In this document: piece by piece, positions 40,169 through 48,223 of the stretch
How the letters are laid out: each line of letters starts with the position of its first letter
Numbering within the stretch: the stretch's first letter is position 1
Assembly: GCF_016863495.1 (NCBI RefSeq)
Contig: NZ_BOOZ01000011.1
Location: 124,001 to 188,000, forward strand
Direction of reading: 5' to 3'
DNA length: 64,000 bases
Source of the DNA: Micromonospora andamanensis
GTDB lineage: Bacteria > Actinomycetota > Actinomycetes > Mycobacteriales > Micromonosporaceae
The notes under the pieces: generated by a model
What the model was told of the DNA's origin: nothing
Seen by the model: only the letters and a program-made list of their open reading frames with translations
Database searches by the model: none
Translations under genes and position numbers: made by a program

Positions 40169-40248
40169 GTCGCCGACAACCGCTGATGCGGAGCTGGTGG
40201 CGCTCATCGCGTACCGCCTCGCGCCCGTGACCTGGTCAAACGGGCCAG

Positions 40249-40305
40249 TAGCGGGACGCCTGCGACCGTGATGTGCGGTGTTCGCGGCGACGCGTCCGGC
40301 CCACT
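40249..40305 (+). repeat. TA-zone repeat, copy C
   Basis: Spacer after the third TA module; aligned with copy B (GCCTGCGA.CGTG and TCCGGCCCAC blocks in the same order and spacing). The gap 40169-40587 otherwise holds only a doubtful short frame at 40399-40578. Confidence 0.7.
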
Positions 40306-40398
40306 TACGGCTGGCATCACGCGTCGATCGAGCGGGTCGGCTGAAACCGCAGCGTGACGGGACAGCGGCGGAACGTGTCATCACCGTATGTTCCCCGT

Positions 40399-40578
40399 AT
40401 GGATGCCCTCGGCCGAATTCCTCGCGGTCTCGCTCGAGTTGTGGCCGGCCTGGCCCTGTTCGGCGACGATCGCCGCTTGGCGAGGTACGCGGACGTGTAC
40501 GTTGCGTTCCACACGCCGGATGGTCGGCCGGCCGGGTTGTGGATGCTGAGGGCTCGTGGAATGGGCGTACCCGGTTAG
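40399..40578 (+). CDS. Doubtful 59-residue ORF
   Basis: Frame starting MDALGRIPRGLARVVAGLAL, with FGDDRRLARYADVYVAFHTP after it. Codon use is moderately biased to G/C at third positions, but no ribosome site is visible and no family is recognised. It ends 9 bp before the next gene. Could be a shadow. Confidence 0.25.
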   Translation: MDALGRIPRGLARVVAGLALFGDDRRLARYADVYVAFHTPDGRPAGLWMLRARGMGVPG

Positions 40579-40587
40579 GGGTGACAC

Positions 40588-41250
40588 GTGGGGGCATCGG
40601 CGTTTCTTTACTGCTCGTGCAACCGGATCTGCTGGGGGCTCGGTAAGCCATTGAGCGAGCAGCCCGGCGGCACTGTTATCAGGTATGCCGGCAATCCTGG
40701 TCAGCCGGTCTTTTCGCAGTCCCGACTGCCGTCCAGCGCGTTGTGGAAGTTGCTTGCCGACCACGTCGGTCACCAGCTTCGGGTGGCTCACGACTGGGAT
40801 CCCGAACTGCATCGTCAGATGGAGAGCGGTGTGCTGCCGGCCATGCTGGACGCGGACGGCGACTTGGGCATACCCCTTCCGGCCTACCTTGCCGGCTGGC
40901 CGGAGGACGGGTTCGCAGATTTTTTGTCCGCCGGCTTCGACGGCACCGACGAAGGGTTTCTGACCTGCGAAGGCTGCCCTGAGCGGCTGGCCCTCGGCCG
41001 GGCGCTGCGGGATCGCGCAGGTGCCCTGTTGCTGTTCCACGCGGGCGAACCGGGTGAGGTGGCCAATTCTCGGCAACCGGAGCTGAACGCGGCGGCTTGG
41101 CGCTTCCTGACCGTGCACTTCCAACATCCGCTGCGGGTCGTCGCGTATCCCGCTGGGGAGCGTGCTCCGGCCGACGGCTGTGTGACAGTCGGCGGTGGCG
41201 GGTCGGGCGGCATGTCGCTCACGGCGTACGTCGCCGGGTTCACCGGCTGA
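40588..41250 (+). CDS. Hypothetical protein
   Basis: A 220-residue frame from GTG 40588. I do not recognise a family. Visible: a Cys-rich N-terminus (FLYCSCNRICWG) that may not be translated, an acidic middle (DDADGDLGIPLPAYLAG-like segment near 90), a CxxC pair in FLTCEGCPERLALGRAL near 126-129, and a Gly-rich C-terminal stretch (VTVGGGGSGGMSLTAYVAG). No signal peptide or membrane helix. It stands alone between the TA zone and the TetR gene. Confidence 0.55.
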   Translation: MGASAFLYCSCNRICWGLGKPLSEQPGGTVIRYAGNPGQPVFSQSRLPSSALWKLLADHVGHQLRVAHDWDPELHRQMESGVLPAMLDADGDLGIPLPAYLAGWPEDGFADFLSAGFDGTDEGFLTCEGCPERLALGRALRDRAGALLLFHAGEPGEVANSRQPELNAAAWRFLTVHFQHPLRVVAYPAGERAPADGCVTVGGGGSGGMSLTAYVAGFTG

Positions 41251-41467
41251 TCTCGGGACAGACCTGCAAGCGGTCAGGGCGCGGCGGCGGAGTTGATGGC
41301 CTGCCCACTCGTTACCGGTGATGGTCGGCTCGCCAAAGCCAGCGGCGTCCGCTTTAGGTGATCATGCCACTGACCTGCATGTTTGTGGTTCAGGTGTACG
41401 CGCCCGAACCGGTACGCCCAATGGCAGCTTGTAGCGACCGCCTCAGGCGGCCCTGCCGGCCGCGCGG

Positions 41468-42058
41468 TCATCTCGCGGGGCGAAGCCCGTCGAAGACGAT
41501 GTCGAGCACCCGGGCGAGTACCTGAGAATCGGAAGGGGTCTGCTCGGCCGCCCGGGCTATTCCGATCATCACCGTCAGCACCTCCGGTGTCCGTACGTCC
41601 TCGCGTACGGCTCCGGCGCGTTGTGCCCGGGTCAGGAGGGTGCTGACCGCCGCGCGGAGGTGGCTCGTCTCCTGCGGGTGCGTGCGCCCGATCGCCCCGA
41701 CGTCGATGCCCGCGCCAGCCAGGACATCGGCGAAGGCGTGCTTGGCGATGGAGAGCTCGGTCAGGCGGACGAAGAATGCGAAGAACGCCGCACCCGCATC
41801 ATCCGCTGTGGACAGTGTCTCGGCCTCGTCGACGAGTTGACGCACCCGCTGGGCGAAGACGGCCTGGACCAGTTCCTCCTTGGTGGGGAAGTGGCGGAAG
41901 ACGGTGCCGATGGCGACCCCGGCCCGCCGGGCGACCTCCTCGGTGGACGCGGCAGGTCCGCCCTCGGCGAAAACCTCCTCCGCCGCCGCGAGGACCCGTT
42001 CCCGGTTCCGCCGCGCATCGGCGCGCAGGGGCTTGCCTGTGTGAGGTGTGTCGGCCAC
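41468..42058 (-). CDS. TetR-family repressor
   Basis: A 196-residue protein. The HTH is in residues about 18-60: RRNRERVLAAAEEVFAEGG, STEEVARRAGVAIGTVFRHF, PTKEELVQAVFAQRVRQLVD. The C-terminal helices form the ligand domain (FFVRLTELSIAKHAFADVLA). GTG 42058 is preferred over 42088 because GGAG lies six bases upstream. It is divergent from the SDR gene, and an inverted repeat with one mismatch lies between them, so it should repress the SDR-MBL pair. Confidence 0.9.
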   Translation of the reverse strand: MADTPHTGKPLRADARRNRERVLAAAEEVFAEGGPAASTEEVARRAGVAIGTVFRHFPTKEELVQAVFAQRVRQLVDEAETLSTADDAGAAFFAFFVRLTELSIAKHAFADVLAGAGIDVGAIGRTHPQETSHLRAAVSTLLTRAQRAGAVREDVRTPEVLTVMIGIARAAEQTPSDSQVLARVLDIVFDGLRPAR

Positions 42059-42078
42059 GCCAGCTCCGTTGACAAGTC

Positions 42079-42116
42079 GAGTCGTCACTCATATTTTCGT
42101 AGTCGAGTGATGACTC
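42079..42116. promoter_or_regulatory. TetR operator in the divergent promoter
   Basis: GAGTCGTCACTC (42079-42090) and GAGTGATGACTC (42105-42116) are inverted copies with one mismatch in 12, spaced by 14 bp of A/T-rich DNA that could hold the -10 boxes. Placed between tetR and the SDR gene. Confidence 0.75.
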
Positions 42117-42143
42117 ATGTTAGCCGGTGGGAAGGGGTTCGGC

Positions 42144-43043
42144 ATGACCACGATCGTGATGACCGGGGGCACGTCAGGGATCGGCGAGGTCGCCGCGCGC
42201 AGGCTCGCGACCAGACCCGGTACGCGGGTGTTCGTCGGCGCGCGGGGTCGTCCCCCGCGAGGGCTGACGACGCTTCCGCTCGATCTCGCGAGCCTGGACA
42301 GCGTCCGGTCGTTCGCCCGGGCGGTCGGCGAGCAGGCCCCCGAGATCGACGCCCTGGTGCTCAACGCCGGCACCAGTCAGCCCGACGTGTACGGCCGGAC
42401 GGTCGACGGCTTCGAGACGACTTTCGCGGTCAATCACCTCGCTCACTATCTGCTTCTGCGCCTGTTGCTGCCCCGCCTCGCGTACGGCGCGGACGTGATC
42501 CTGACAACCAGCGGGACGCACAACCCGGCCGAACAGACGATCCTCCCGCCGCCGCGGCATGCCGACGCGCGGCTGCTTGCGCACCCCGACGAGGATCCCG
42601 AACTCGATCGGCAGCCACGTACGGCCGCCGGTCGTGCCTACGCCACCTCGAAGCTGTGCGCGATCCTGACCGCGCGGGCGCTGGCGGCTCAGCCGGAGGC
42701 ACGCGAACACGGCCTCTCGGTGGTCGCGTACGACCCGGGCCCGACGCCCGGCACTCGCCTCATGCGGGCGACGCCGCTCGCCCTGCGGGCCGTCTGGTGG
42801 CTGCTCGGGACGCCGCTGCGGCGCCTCGTGCCGCGCTTCAACAGCAAGGCGACGGCCGGCCGCACGCTTGCCGAACTCGCGCTCGGTGAGATCCGCCCAC
42901 CCGCCGAAGCGATCCACGCGGCGCTCCGGCGCGGACGCCTGACCTGGCCGGCCCCGTCCGATCTGGCCCTCCGCGACGACCTCAGTGCCGACCTGTGGCA
43001 CGACAGCGGCGTGCTTGTCGGTCTGCCAAGTCGCACGCGCTGA
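42144..43043 (+). CDS. Short-chain dehydrogenase/reductase
   Basis: A 299-residue SDR. The NAD(P) motif TGGTSGIGEVAARRL starts at residue 6, NAGTSQPD follows near 78, the catalytic Ser is likely in LTTSGTHN near 125, and YATSKLCAI gives the YxxxK pair near 163. Retinol dehydrogenase/protochlorophyllide-reductase-like relatives are closest by pattern; the substrate is unknown. ATG 42144 has GGGAAGGGG upstream; ATG 42117 lies inside the operator. Followed 27 bp later by an MBL-fold gene, with which it is probably co-transcribed under TetR control. Confidence 0.9.
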   Translation: MTTIVMTGGTSGIGEVAARRLATRPGTRVFVGARGRPPRGLTTLPLDLASLDSVRSFARAVGEQAPEIDALVLNAGTSQPDVYGRTVDGFETTFAVNHLAHYLLLRLLLPRLAYGADVILTTSGTHNPAEQTILPPPRHADARLLAHPDEDPELDRQPRTAAGRAYATSKLCAILTARALAAQPEAREHGLSVVAYDPGPTPGTRLMRATPLALRAVWWLLGTPLRRLVPRFNSKATAGRTLAELALGEIRPPAEAIHAALRRGRLTWPAPSDLALRDDLSADLWHDSGVLVGLPSRTR

Positions 43044-43069
43044 CCGCCAGCGCAAGCGAAGGAGAAGCA

Positions 43070-43798
43070 ATGAAGCTCGGACCACACCTGCACCGCATCG
43101 GCAACGATCTCGTGGCCGCTTATCTGGTCGTGACCGACGAGGGCGTGACAGTCATCGACGCGGGCCTCCCCGGGCACTGGCGGGAACTCACGGCCGAGCT
43201 TGCCGGACTCGGCCGATCGGTCGCCGACATCCGCGGCGTCATCCTCACCCACGGCGACACCGACCATCTCGGGTTCGCCGAGCGGCTCCGCCGCGATCAC
43301 GGCGTGCCGGTGCACATCCACCAGGCCGACGCCGCCCGCGCCCGCGGCGAGGAGAAGGTGACCAACTCCTGGGGTCGATTCAGGATCACCGCCACCGCAA
43401 GCTTCCTCTGGTACGCCAGCCGCAAGGGTGTCCTCCGCCCGGTGCACCTCACCGAGGTGGTCGAGGTGCACGACGGTGACGTACTCGACCTGCCGGGGGC
43501 GCCGCGCATCCTCGGGCTCCCGGGTCACTCGCCGGGAAGCATCGCCATCCACGTGCCCGTCGCCAACGCCGTCTTCGTCGGCGACGGACTCACCACCCGG
43601 CACGTGCTCACCGGCGAGCGCGGCCCCCAGCCGGCGCCCTTCAGCGACGACCCGGAGCAGGCGCTCGTCTCGCTTGACCGGCTGGCTGAACTGCCCGCCA
43701 CCTGGGTCCTACCCGGCCACGGCACGCCCTTCGACGGCGGACCGGCCGAAGCGATCCGGCGCATCCGGGCTGTCGCGGCTGGCCGGTCACCACACTGA
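43070..43798 (+). CDS. MBL-fold metallohydrolase
   Basis: A 242-residue metallo-beta-lactamase-fold enzyme: LTHGDTDHLGFAERL (HxxxDH, with Gly where HxHxDH has the second His), LGLPGHSPGSIAI (third site His), FVGDGLTTRHVL (bridging Asp) and VLPGHGTPFDGG (last His). It likely hydrolyses a thioester or ester; the substrate is unknown. GGAGAAG precedes ATG 43070. Second gene of the TetR-controlled set. Confidence 0.88.
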   Translation: MKLGPHLHRIGNDLVAAYLVVTDEGVTVIDAGLPGHWRELTAELAGLGRSVADIRGVILTHGDTDHLGFAERLRRDHGVPVHIHQADAARARGEEKVTNSWGRFRITATASFLWYASRKGVLRPVHLTEVVEVHDGDVLDLPGAPRILGLPGHSPGSIAIHVPVANAVFVGDGLTTRHVLTGERGPQPAPFSDDPEQALVSLDRLAELPATWVLPGHGTPFDGGPAEAIRRIRAVAAGRSPH

Positions 43799-43995
43799 CG
43801 GGCGCGTCGACGCCGGTCGGACGTGCCCGTCACGCTCTCTTCCCCGTTCATGACGAACAGCAGGGGGGCTGGTCAGCGGTCAGCGGGACAGATCCGGCGA
43901 TCTACCGCTGTCCGGAGGCCGGAGTAGATCACCAGCGCTTCTTGCCGCTCGTGCCGCAGTTCGTTCTGGAATTCCTCGGTATTCAGTGTTGCTAT

Positions 43996-44028
43996 CTACT
44001 GGTACCTAGCGTTACTGTCTACCAGTAG
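43996..44028. promoter_or_regulatory. Inverted repeat upstream of padR
   Basis: CTACTGGTA (43996-44004) and TACCAGTAG (44020-44028), perfect 9-bp arms 15 bp apart, end 33 bp before the padR ATG. A likely binding site for the PadR regulator, controlling the whole exporter operon. Confidence 0.7.
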
Positions 44029-44060
44029 TCAGCGTCGCTGGGTAGCGAGGAGAAGATGGC

Positions 44061-44408
44061 ATGGGCAACCAGATGACGGAGATGCTGAAGGGCACCCTCG
44101 AAGGCATCGTCCTGGCGATCCTGGCCCGCGAGTCCGCGTACGGCTACGAGATCACCGCGTGGCTGCGGGACCGCGGATTCTCGGACATCGCCGAAGGCAC
44201 CATCTACGCGTTGCTCGTCCGCGTCGAGCAACGCGGGTTCGTGGACGTGGAGAAGGTTCCCTCCGAAAAAGGGCCCCCGCGGAAGGTGTACTCGCTCAAC
44301 GCGAAGGGGCGGGACCAGCTCGCCGAGTTCTGGCGGACGTGGAGCGTCCTCGCGGATCGCATCGAGCAACTCCGGCACAACGGCAACCAGCAGGACAAGG
44401 GAGCATGA
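44061..44408 (+). CDS. PadR-family regulator
   Basis: A 115-residue winged-helix protein: MLKGTLEGIVLAILARESAY, GYEITAWLRDRGFSDIAEGT, IYALLVRVEQRGFVDVEKVP with SEKGPPRKVYSLNAKG as the wing, the standard PadR layout. GAGGAGAAG precedes the ATG. It begins an operon with DUF1048 and an ABC exporter (4-bp overlaps throughout), an arrangement known for multidrug-inducible exporters in Gram-positive bacteria. Confidence 0.92.
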   Translation: MGNQMTEMLKGTLEGIVLAILARESAYGYEITAWLRDRGFSDIAEGTIYALLVRVEQRGFVDVEKVPSEKGPPRKVYSLNAKGRDQLAEFWRTWSVLADRIEQLRHNGNQQDKGA

Positions 44409-44791
44409 GCATGGCCGCGAAGTGGATCGAGATGCTTGTCGGATCGCTCGAGCAGAAGAAGCAGTACCGGCAGAACATGGCTCGGATCGATGCCCTGCCG
44501 GAGCCCTATCGCGGCTCGGCCAAGGCGCTGCACAGGTACTTCATGTACCAGGGCGGCATCCTCGACGGCGACACGATCACCACGATGCTCGGCGACTTCG
44601 TCGACCTCTGGGAGCGTGCGGTCGCCGACGGAACGCCGGTCCGCGCGGTCGTCGGCGACGATCCGGTCGAGTTCGCCGAGACGTTCCTGCAGGCGTACGC
44701 CGGCAGGCAGTGGATCGACAAGGAGCGCGAGCGCCTCCGGAAGGCGATCGACGCCGCCGACGACAACAACGGAGAGGGGAAGGGGGCATGA
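44405..44791 (+). CDS. DUF1048 protein
   Basis: A 128-residue helical protein (MAAKWIEMLVGSLEQKKQYR, LPEPYRGSAKALHRYFMYQG, MLGDFVDLWERAVADG) of the DUF1048 family, regularly found between padR and ABC transporter genes; function unknown, possibly an accessory to the regulator or transporter. It overlaps padR (ATGA) and the ATPase gene. Confidence 0.88.
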   Translation: MSMAAKWIEMLVGSLEQKKQYRQNMARIDALPEPYRGSAKALHRYFMYQGGILDGDTITTMLGDFVDLWERAVADGTPVRAVVGDDPVEFAETFLQAYAGRQWIDKERERLRKAIDAADDNNGEGKGA

Positions 44792-45600
44792 CCGTCGAGA
44801 CGCGAGAGCCCGCGATCAGGGTGCGGGCCATCACGAAGTCCTACAAGGAGCTGCACGTGCTACGGGGCGTCGACTTCGACGTGGCGGCCGGGAGCATCTT
44901 CGCGCTGCTCGGCTCGAACGGCGCCGGAAAGACCACGCTGGTGCGGATCCTGTCGACGTTGCTGAAGCCCGACAGCGGCAGCGCGACAGTCCACGGCTTC
45001 GATGTCTCCTCGGCTCCGGCCGACGTACGCCTGTCGATAAGCCTGACCGGGCAGTTCGCCGCGGTCGACGGAGTGCTCACCGGCCGGGAGAACCTGACCC
45101 TGGTTGCGAAGCTCCGCCACCTGAAGGATCCGGGTGCGATCGCCGACGACCTGCTCGCCCGTTTCTCGCTCACTGATGCCGGGAACCGCCGGGCGGCGAC
45201 GTACTCGGGCGGCATGCGGCGACGGCTGGACATCGCGATGAGCCTGGTCGGCAACCCACCTGTCGTATTCCTCGACGAACCGACCACAGGCCTCGACCCG
45301 CAGGCGCGCATCGAGGTCTGGCAGACGGTCAAGCAGCTCGCCCAGGGTGGCACGACCATCCTGCTGACCACCCAGTACCTCGACGAGGCCGAGCAGCTCG
45401 CCGACCGGATCGCGGTCCTGCACCAGGGCACGATCATCCAGCACGGCACCCTCGCCGAACTGAAGCAGCTCCTCCCGTCCGCCAAGGTCGAGTACGTCGA
45501 GAAGCAGCCGAGCCTTGAGGACGTCTTCCTCGCCCTCGTCGGCGCGACCAGTGACACCGCCGACAGAGCGGTCACGCCCGCAGGAGGGGAATCCCGATGA
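44788..45600 (+). CDS. ABC transporter ATP-binding protein (DrrA-like)
   Basis: A 270-residue nucleotide-binding subunit. Walker A GSNGAGKTT near 46, Q-loop SLTGQFAAVDG, signature YSGGMRRRLD near 143, Walker B VVFLDEPTTGLDP near 165, and the H-loop replaced by Gln (LTTQYLDEAEQLA), a known DrrA-type variant. The C-terminal tail (VEKQPSLEDVFLALVG) is typical of daunorubicin-resistance family ATPases. It powers the permease encoded next, probably exporting a lipophilic compound. Confidence 0.92.
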   Translation: MTVETREPAIRVRAITKSYKELHVLRGVDFDVAAGSIFALLGSNGAGKTTLVRILSTLLKPDSGSATVHGFDVSSAPADVRLSISLTGQFAAVDGVLTGRENLTLVAKLRHLKDPGAIADDLLARFSLTDAGNRRAATYSGGMRRRLDIAMSLVGNPPVVFLDEPTTGLDPQARIEVWQTVKQLAQGGTTILLTTQYLDEAEQLADRIAVLHQGTIIQHGTLAELKQLLPSAKVEYVEKQPSLEDVFLALVGATSDTADRAVTPAGGESR

Positions 45601-46361
45601 CTGCCCACGTTCTCAGCGACACCGGAGCCCTCACCGGCCGCTCGCTGCGTCACATCCTCCGCAGCCCGGACACCATCATCACCACCGCGGTGACCCCGAT
45701 CGCGCTGCTGCTGCTCTTCGTGTACGTGCTGGGCGGAGCCATAAACACCGGATCCGGCGAGTCGTACATCAACTACATGCTCCCGGGCATCCTGCTCATC
45801 ACGATCGCGTCCGGCATCGCCTACACGGCGTACCGTCTGTTCCTCGACATGCAGGGCGGCGTCTTCGAGCGCTTCCAGTCGATGCCGATCTCGCGACCCG
45901 TCGTGCTCTGGGCGCACGTCCTGACCTCACTTGTCGCCAACCTGGCCTCGCTCGTGCTCGTCATAGGCGTCGCACTGATCATGGGATTCCGCACCGGCGC
46001 ATCCATAGTCGACTGGCTCGCCGTCGCCGGCATCCTGAGCCTGTTCACCCTCGCCCTCAGCTGGCTCGCCGTGATGGCTGGCCTGTCGGCCAAGACCATC
46101 GACGGCGCCAGCGGCTTCAGCTACCCGCTGATCTTCCTGCCCTTCATCAGCTCGGCGTTCGTGCCCACCGACTCGATGCCCGGACCGGTCGCCTGGTTCG
46201 CCGAGAACCAGCCGGTGACGTCAATCGTGAACAGTCTCCGCGCACTCTTCGCACAGCAGCCTGTCGGCAACGACATCTGGGTCGCCCTCGGCTGGTGCGT
46301 CGGCCTGCTCGTGGTCGCCTACGTCGCCGCGACAGCGATCTACCGCAAGAAGATCAGCTAG
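45597..46361 (+). CDS. ABC transporter permease (DrrB/ABC-2 type)
   Basis: A 254-residue membrane protein with six hydrophobic helices (for example TAVTPIALLLLFVYVLGG, ILLITIASGIAYTAYRLFL, LVANLASLVLVIGVALIMGF, ILSLFTLALSWLAVMAGL, ALGWCVGLLVVAYVAATAIY) and the ABC-2 motif DMQGGVFERFQSMPISR before helix 3. ATG overlaps the ATPase stop. A hairpin terminator follows 17 bp after the stop. Confidence 0.92.
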   Translation: MTAHVLSDTGALTGRSLRHILRSPDTIITTAVTPIALLLLFVYVLGGAINTGSGESYINYMLPGILLITIASGIAYTAYRLFLDMQGGVFERFQSMPISRPVVLWAHVLTSLVANLASLVLVIGVALIMGFRTGASIVDWLAVAGILSLFTLALSWLAVMAGLSAKTIDGASGFSYPLIFLPFISSAFVPTDSMPGPVAWFAENQPVTSIVNSLRALFAQQPVGNDIWVALGWCVGLLVVAYVAATAIYRKKIS

Positions 46362-46377
46362 CCCGACCGGAAGGAAG

Positions 46378-46407
46378 CAGCGCCGCATCCGTACGGGTGT
46401 GGCGCTG
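46378..46407. terminator. Hairpin terminator after the exporter operon
   Basis: CAGCGCCGCATCCGT (46378-46392) pairs with ACGGGTGTGGCGCTG (46393-46407); the two non-Watson-Crick pairs are G-U in RNA. TTCTCC follows. It lies between convergent genes. Confidence 0.75.
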
Positions 46408-46471
46408 TTCTCCGCTGGGTCCGCACTCCACGAGATCGGGCCGACAACCGGCCGGCAGCATGCCCGGCGCT

Positions 46472-47254
46472 TCAGCGGTGCAGCGCGTCGTCGAAGACCA
46501 GGCGGTTCGCGCGGATGTACGTCGCGTCGTTGAGATACTGGGTGTGGTGTCCGTCCGCGAGGTGGCCGGCGAAGGCGGCGTTTCCGGCGGCTGCCTGGGC
46601 GTGCATGAAGTCGACGAGTGCGTGCAGTCGGGCGACTGTGACGTCGACCAGGCCGGCCCGGGCGGTGCCGTCGAGCCCGTAGCTGTCGCAGAACGTGCGG
46701 AGCCGGGCGCCCTGTTCCCCGGTGGTGCCGAAGCCGTCGGTGTTCCCCGGCGCGGTCATCGGCACCCATCGGTAGGCCGCGTAGGCGACATCCCAGACCC
46801 GGGGACCGGGCTGGGCGTGATCGAAGTCGATGATGCCCACCACCCGGTTGCCGTCCAGCACGCAGTTGTGCGGCGCGTAGTCACCGTGACAGATGACCTC
46901 CACCGGCTCGGTCGCCGGCACCTGCCAGCCGTCGCGTGGCGCCCGCCGCGCGTACTCGGCAGTCGCGTCGTGGTACGCCCTCAGCAGCCGTGCCGCACTT
47001 TCCAGCGCCTCCGTCGAGGCCGCTGCGGCGGTGGGTGGATAGTTCGACACCTCGCCGGGCAGGAAGTCGAGGATCTCGAAACCGGGCTCGCTGGTGTCGC
47101 GTATCCGGGGCGCCGCCGTGAAGCCCTCGGCGGCGAGCTGCCGCAGCAGTTCGTGGACCCGCGCGGACCAGGGGCCGGTGGGGCGGCGCACCGTGTCGCC
47201 GATCCGAACGACCTCGTTGACGCCACCGCCGGTCAGGATCTCCCGCTCGACCAT
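46472..47254 (-). CDS. Aminoglycoside phosphotransferase-fold kinase
   Basis: A 260-residue APH/choline-kinase-like protein: catalytic loop ICHGDYAPHNCVL near 120 and metal site GIIDFDHAQPGPRVWD near 138. The N-lobe is short (EVVRIGDTVRRPTGPWSARV). Small-molecule hydroxyl phosphorylation is expected; whether it gives resistance cannot be told. ATG 47254 is chosen (GGAG eight bases upstream); GTG 47263 is possible. Divergent from arsR, whose operator lies between. Confidence 0.88.
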   Translation of the reverse strand: MVEREILTGGGVNEVVRIGDTVRRPTGPWSARVHELLRQLAAEGFTAAPRIRDTSEPGFEILDFLPGEVSNYPPTAAAASTEALESAARLLRAYHDATAEYARRAPRDGWQVPATEPVEVICHGDYAPHNCVLDGNRVVGIIDFDHAQPGPRVWDVAYAAYRWVPMTAPGNTDGFGTTGEQGARLRTFCDSYGLDGTARAGLVDVTVARLHALVDFMHAQAAAGNAAFAGHLADGHHTQYLNDATYIRANRLVFDDALHR

Positions 47255-47366
47255 CCGCCCCACTCCACTGCCACGCCGTCCGACAAGCCGACCCTGACCG
47301 TACGACGATACGAACCGGCTTCGGACTGTGGCGTGGCGGACCGGCTGGCGGGGACACCACGACTAT

Positions 47367-47398
47367 ACAAACAATCCATTGCGCAAATGACTGTTTGT
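47367..47398. promoter_or_regulatory. ArsR-type operator
   Basis: A 32-bp imperfect palindrome centred on GCGC: outer arms ACAAACA (47367-47373) and TGTTTGT (47392-47398) are perfect and 13 of 16 half-site bases match. It ends 13 bp before the arsR ATG and lies in the divergent promoter shared with the kinase gene. Confidence 0.75.
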
Positions 47399-47411
47399 GT
47401 TACCGTGGGGC

Positions 47412-47759
47412 ATGTCCACCTCGCTGGCGGTACCCGCCCCGGAGCTCGACTCCGCCTTCGCCGCCCTGGGCGACCCCGTCCGGCGTGCCCTGGTGACCCG
47501 CCTCGCGCACGGTGACGCCACGGTGGGGGAGCTCGCGGAACCGTTCGACCTGACCCCACAGGCGATCTCGCACCATGTCGGGGTTCTGCGCCGGTGCGGT
47601 CTCATCGAGCAGCGGCGTGAGGGCACGAGGCGGCCCTGCCGGTTGAAGGTCGAGCACCTGTCGTTGCTCCGTACCTGGATCGACGACCAACGCCGGGTCT
47701 GGGACGACCGGCTCGACGCGCTTGAACGGCACCTCGTCGACCAGGACGTGGTCCGGTGA
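47412..47759 (+). CDS. ArsR-family regulator
   Basis: A 115-residue winged HTH: ELDSAFAALGDPVRRALVTR, DATVGELAEPFDLTPQAISH, HVGVLRRCGLIEQRREGTRR. No Cys cluster for metal binding, so it belongs to the metal-independent ArsR group usually paired with AHSA1 (SRPBCC) genes, as here. ATG 47412 fits the fold; an ORF start 15 bp earlier is in the spacer. The stop overlaps the GTG of the next gene. Confidence 0.9.
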   Translation: MSTSLAVPAPELDSAFAALGDPVRRALVTRLAHGDATVGELAEPFDLTPQAISHHVGVLRRCGLIEQRREGTRRPCRLKVEHLSLLRTWIDDQRRVWDDRLDALERHLVDQDVVR

Positions 47760-48223
47760 CCGCCAGCTCCCAGCTTCGCGGCGACGAGCTGATCGCCAGC
47801 CGCCACCTCCCGGCCGACCCCGGACGCGTCTGGGCCGCCTTCACCTCACCGGCGGGCATCGCGGCGTTCTGGGGCGGCTCCCACGCCGTCGTGCCGCCCG
47901 AGTCCGTGCTCGTGGACCTGCGCCCCGGCGGGGAGTTCGCGCTCGACACCCGCGCACCGGACGGCGCCACCCGCCGACTCCGGTTCGTCTACGTGGGCGT
48001 CAGCGCACCGCACGAGCTCGTGTTCGACGAGCCGTTGACCGGGCTGCGGACAACCGTAAGCATCCGGCCCGCTGCCGGCGGCACGGATCTCACGGTGCAC
48101 CAGCGCCGGCTGCCCGTCGAGCTGCGCACGACCCAGGCGGCCGAAGGGCTCGCCTCGATCCTCGACGCGCTGGCGGCCCACCTGCGACTCCACGATGTCA
48201 CACCAGGACGGAGCACACGATGA
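47756..48223 (+). CDS. SRPBCC/AHSA1-domain protein
   Basis: A 155-residue START-like fold: SRHLPADPGRVWAAFTSPAG, IAAFWGGSHAVVPP, VDLRPGGEFALDTR, then a long C-terminal helix (TTQAAEGLASILDALAAHLR). Such proteins bind small hydrophobic ligands. GTG 47756 overlaps the arsR stop and the stop overlaps the next ATG, so three genes are coupled. Confidence 0.88.
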   Translation: MTASSQLRGDELIASRHLPADPGRVWAAFTSPAGIAAFWGGSHAVVPPESVLVDLRPGGEFALDTRAPDGATRRLRFVYVGVSAPHELVFDEPLTGLRTTVSIRPAAGGTDLTVHQRRLPVELRTTQAAEGLASILDALAAHLRLHDVTPGRSTR

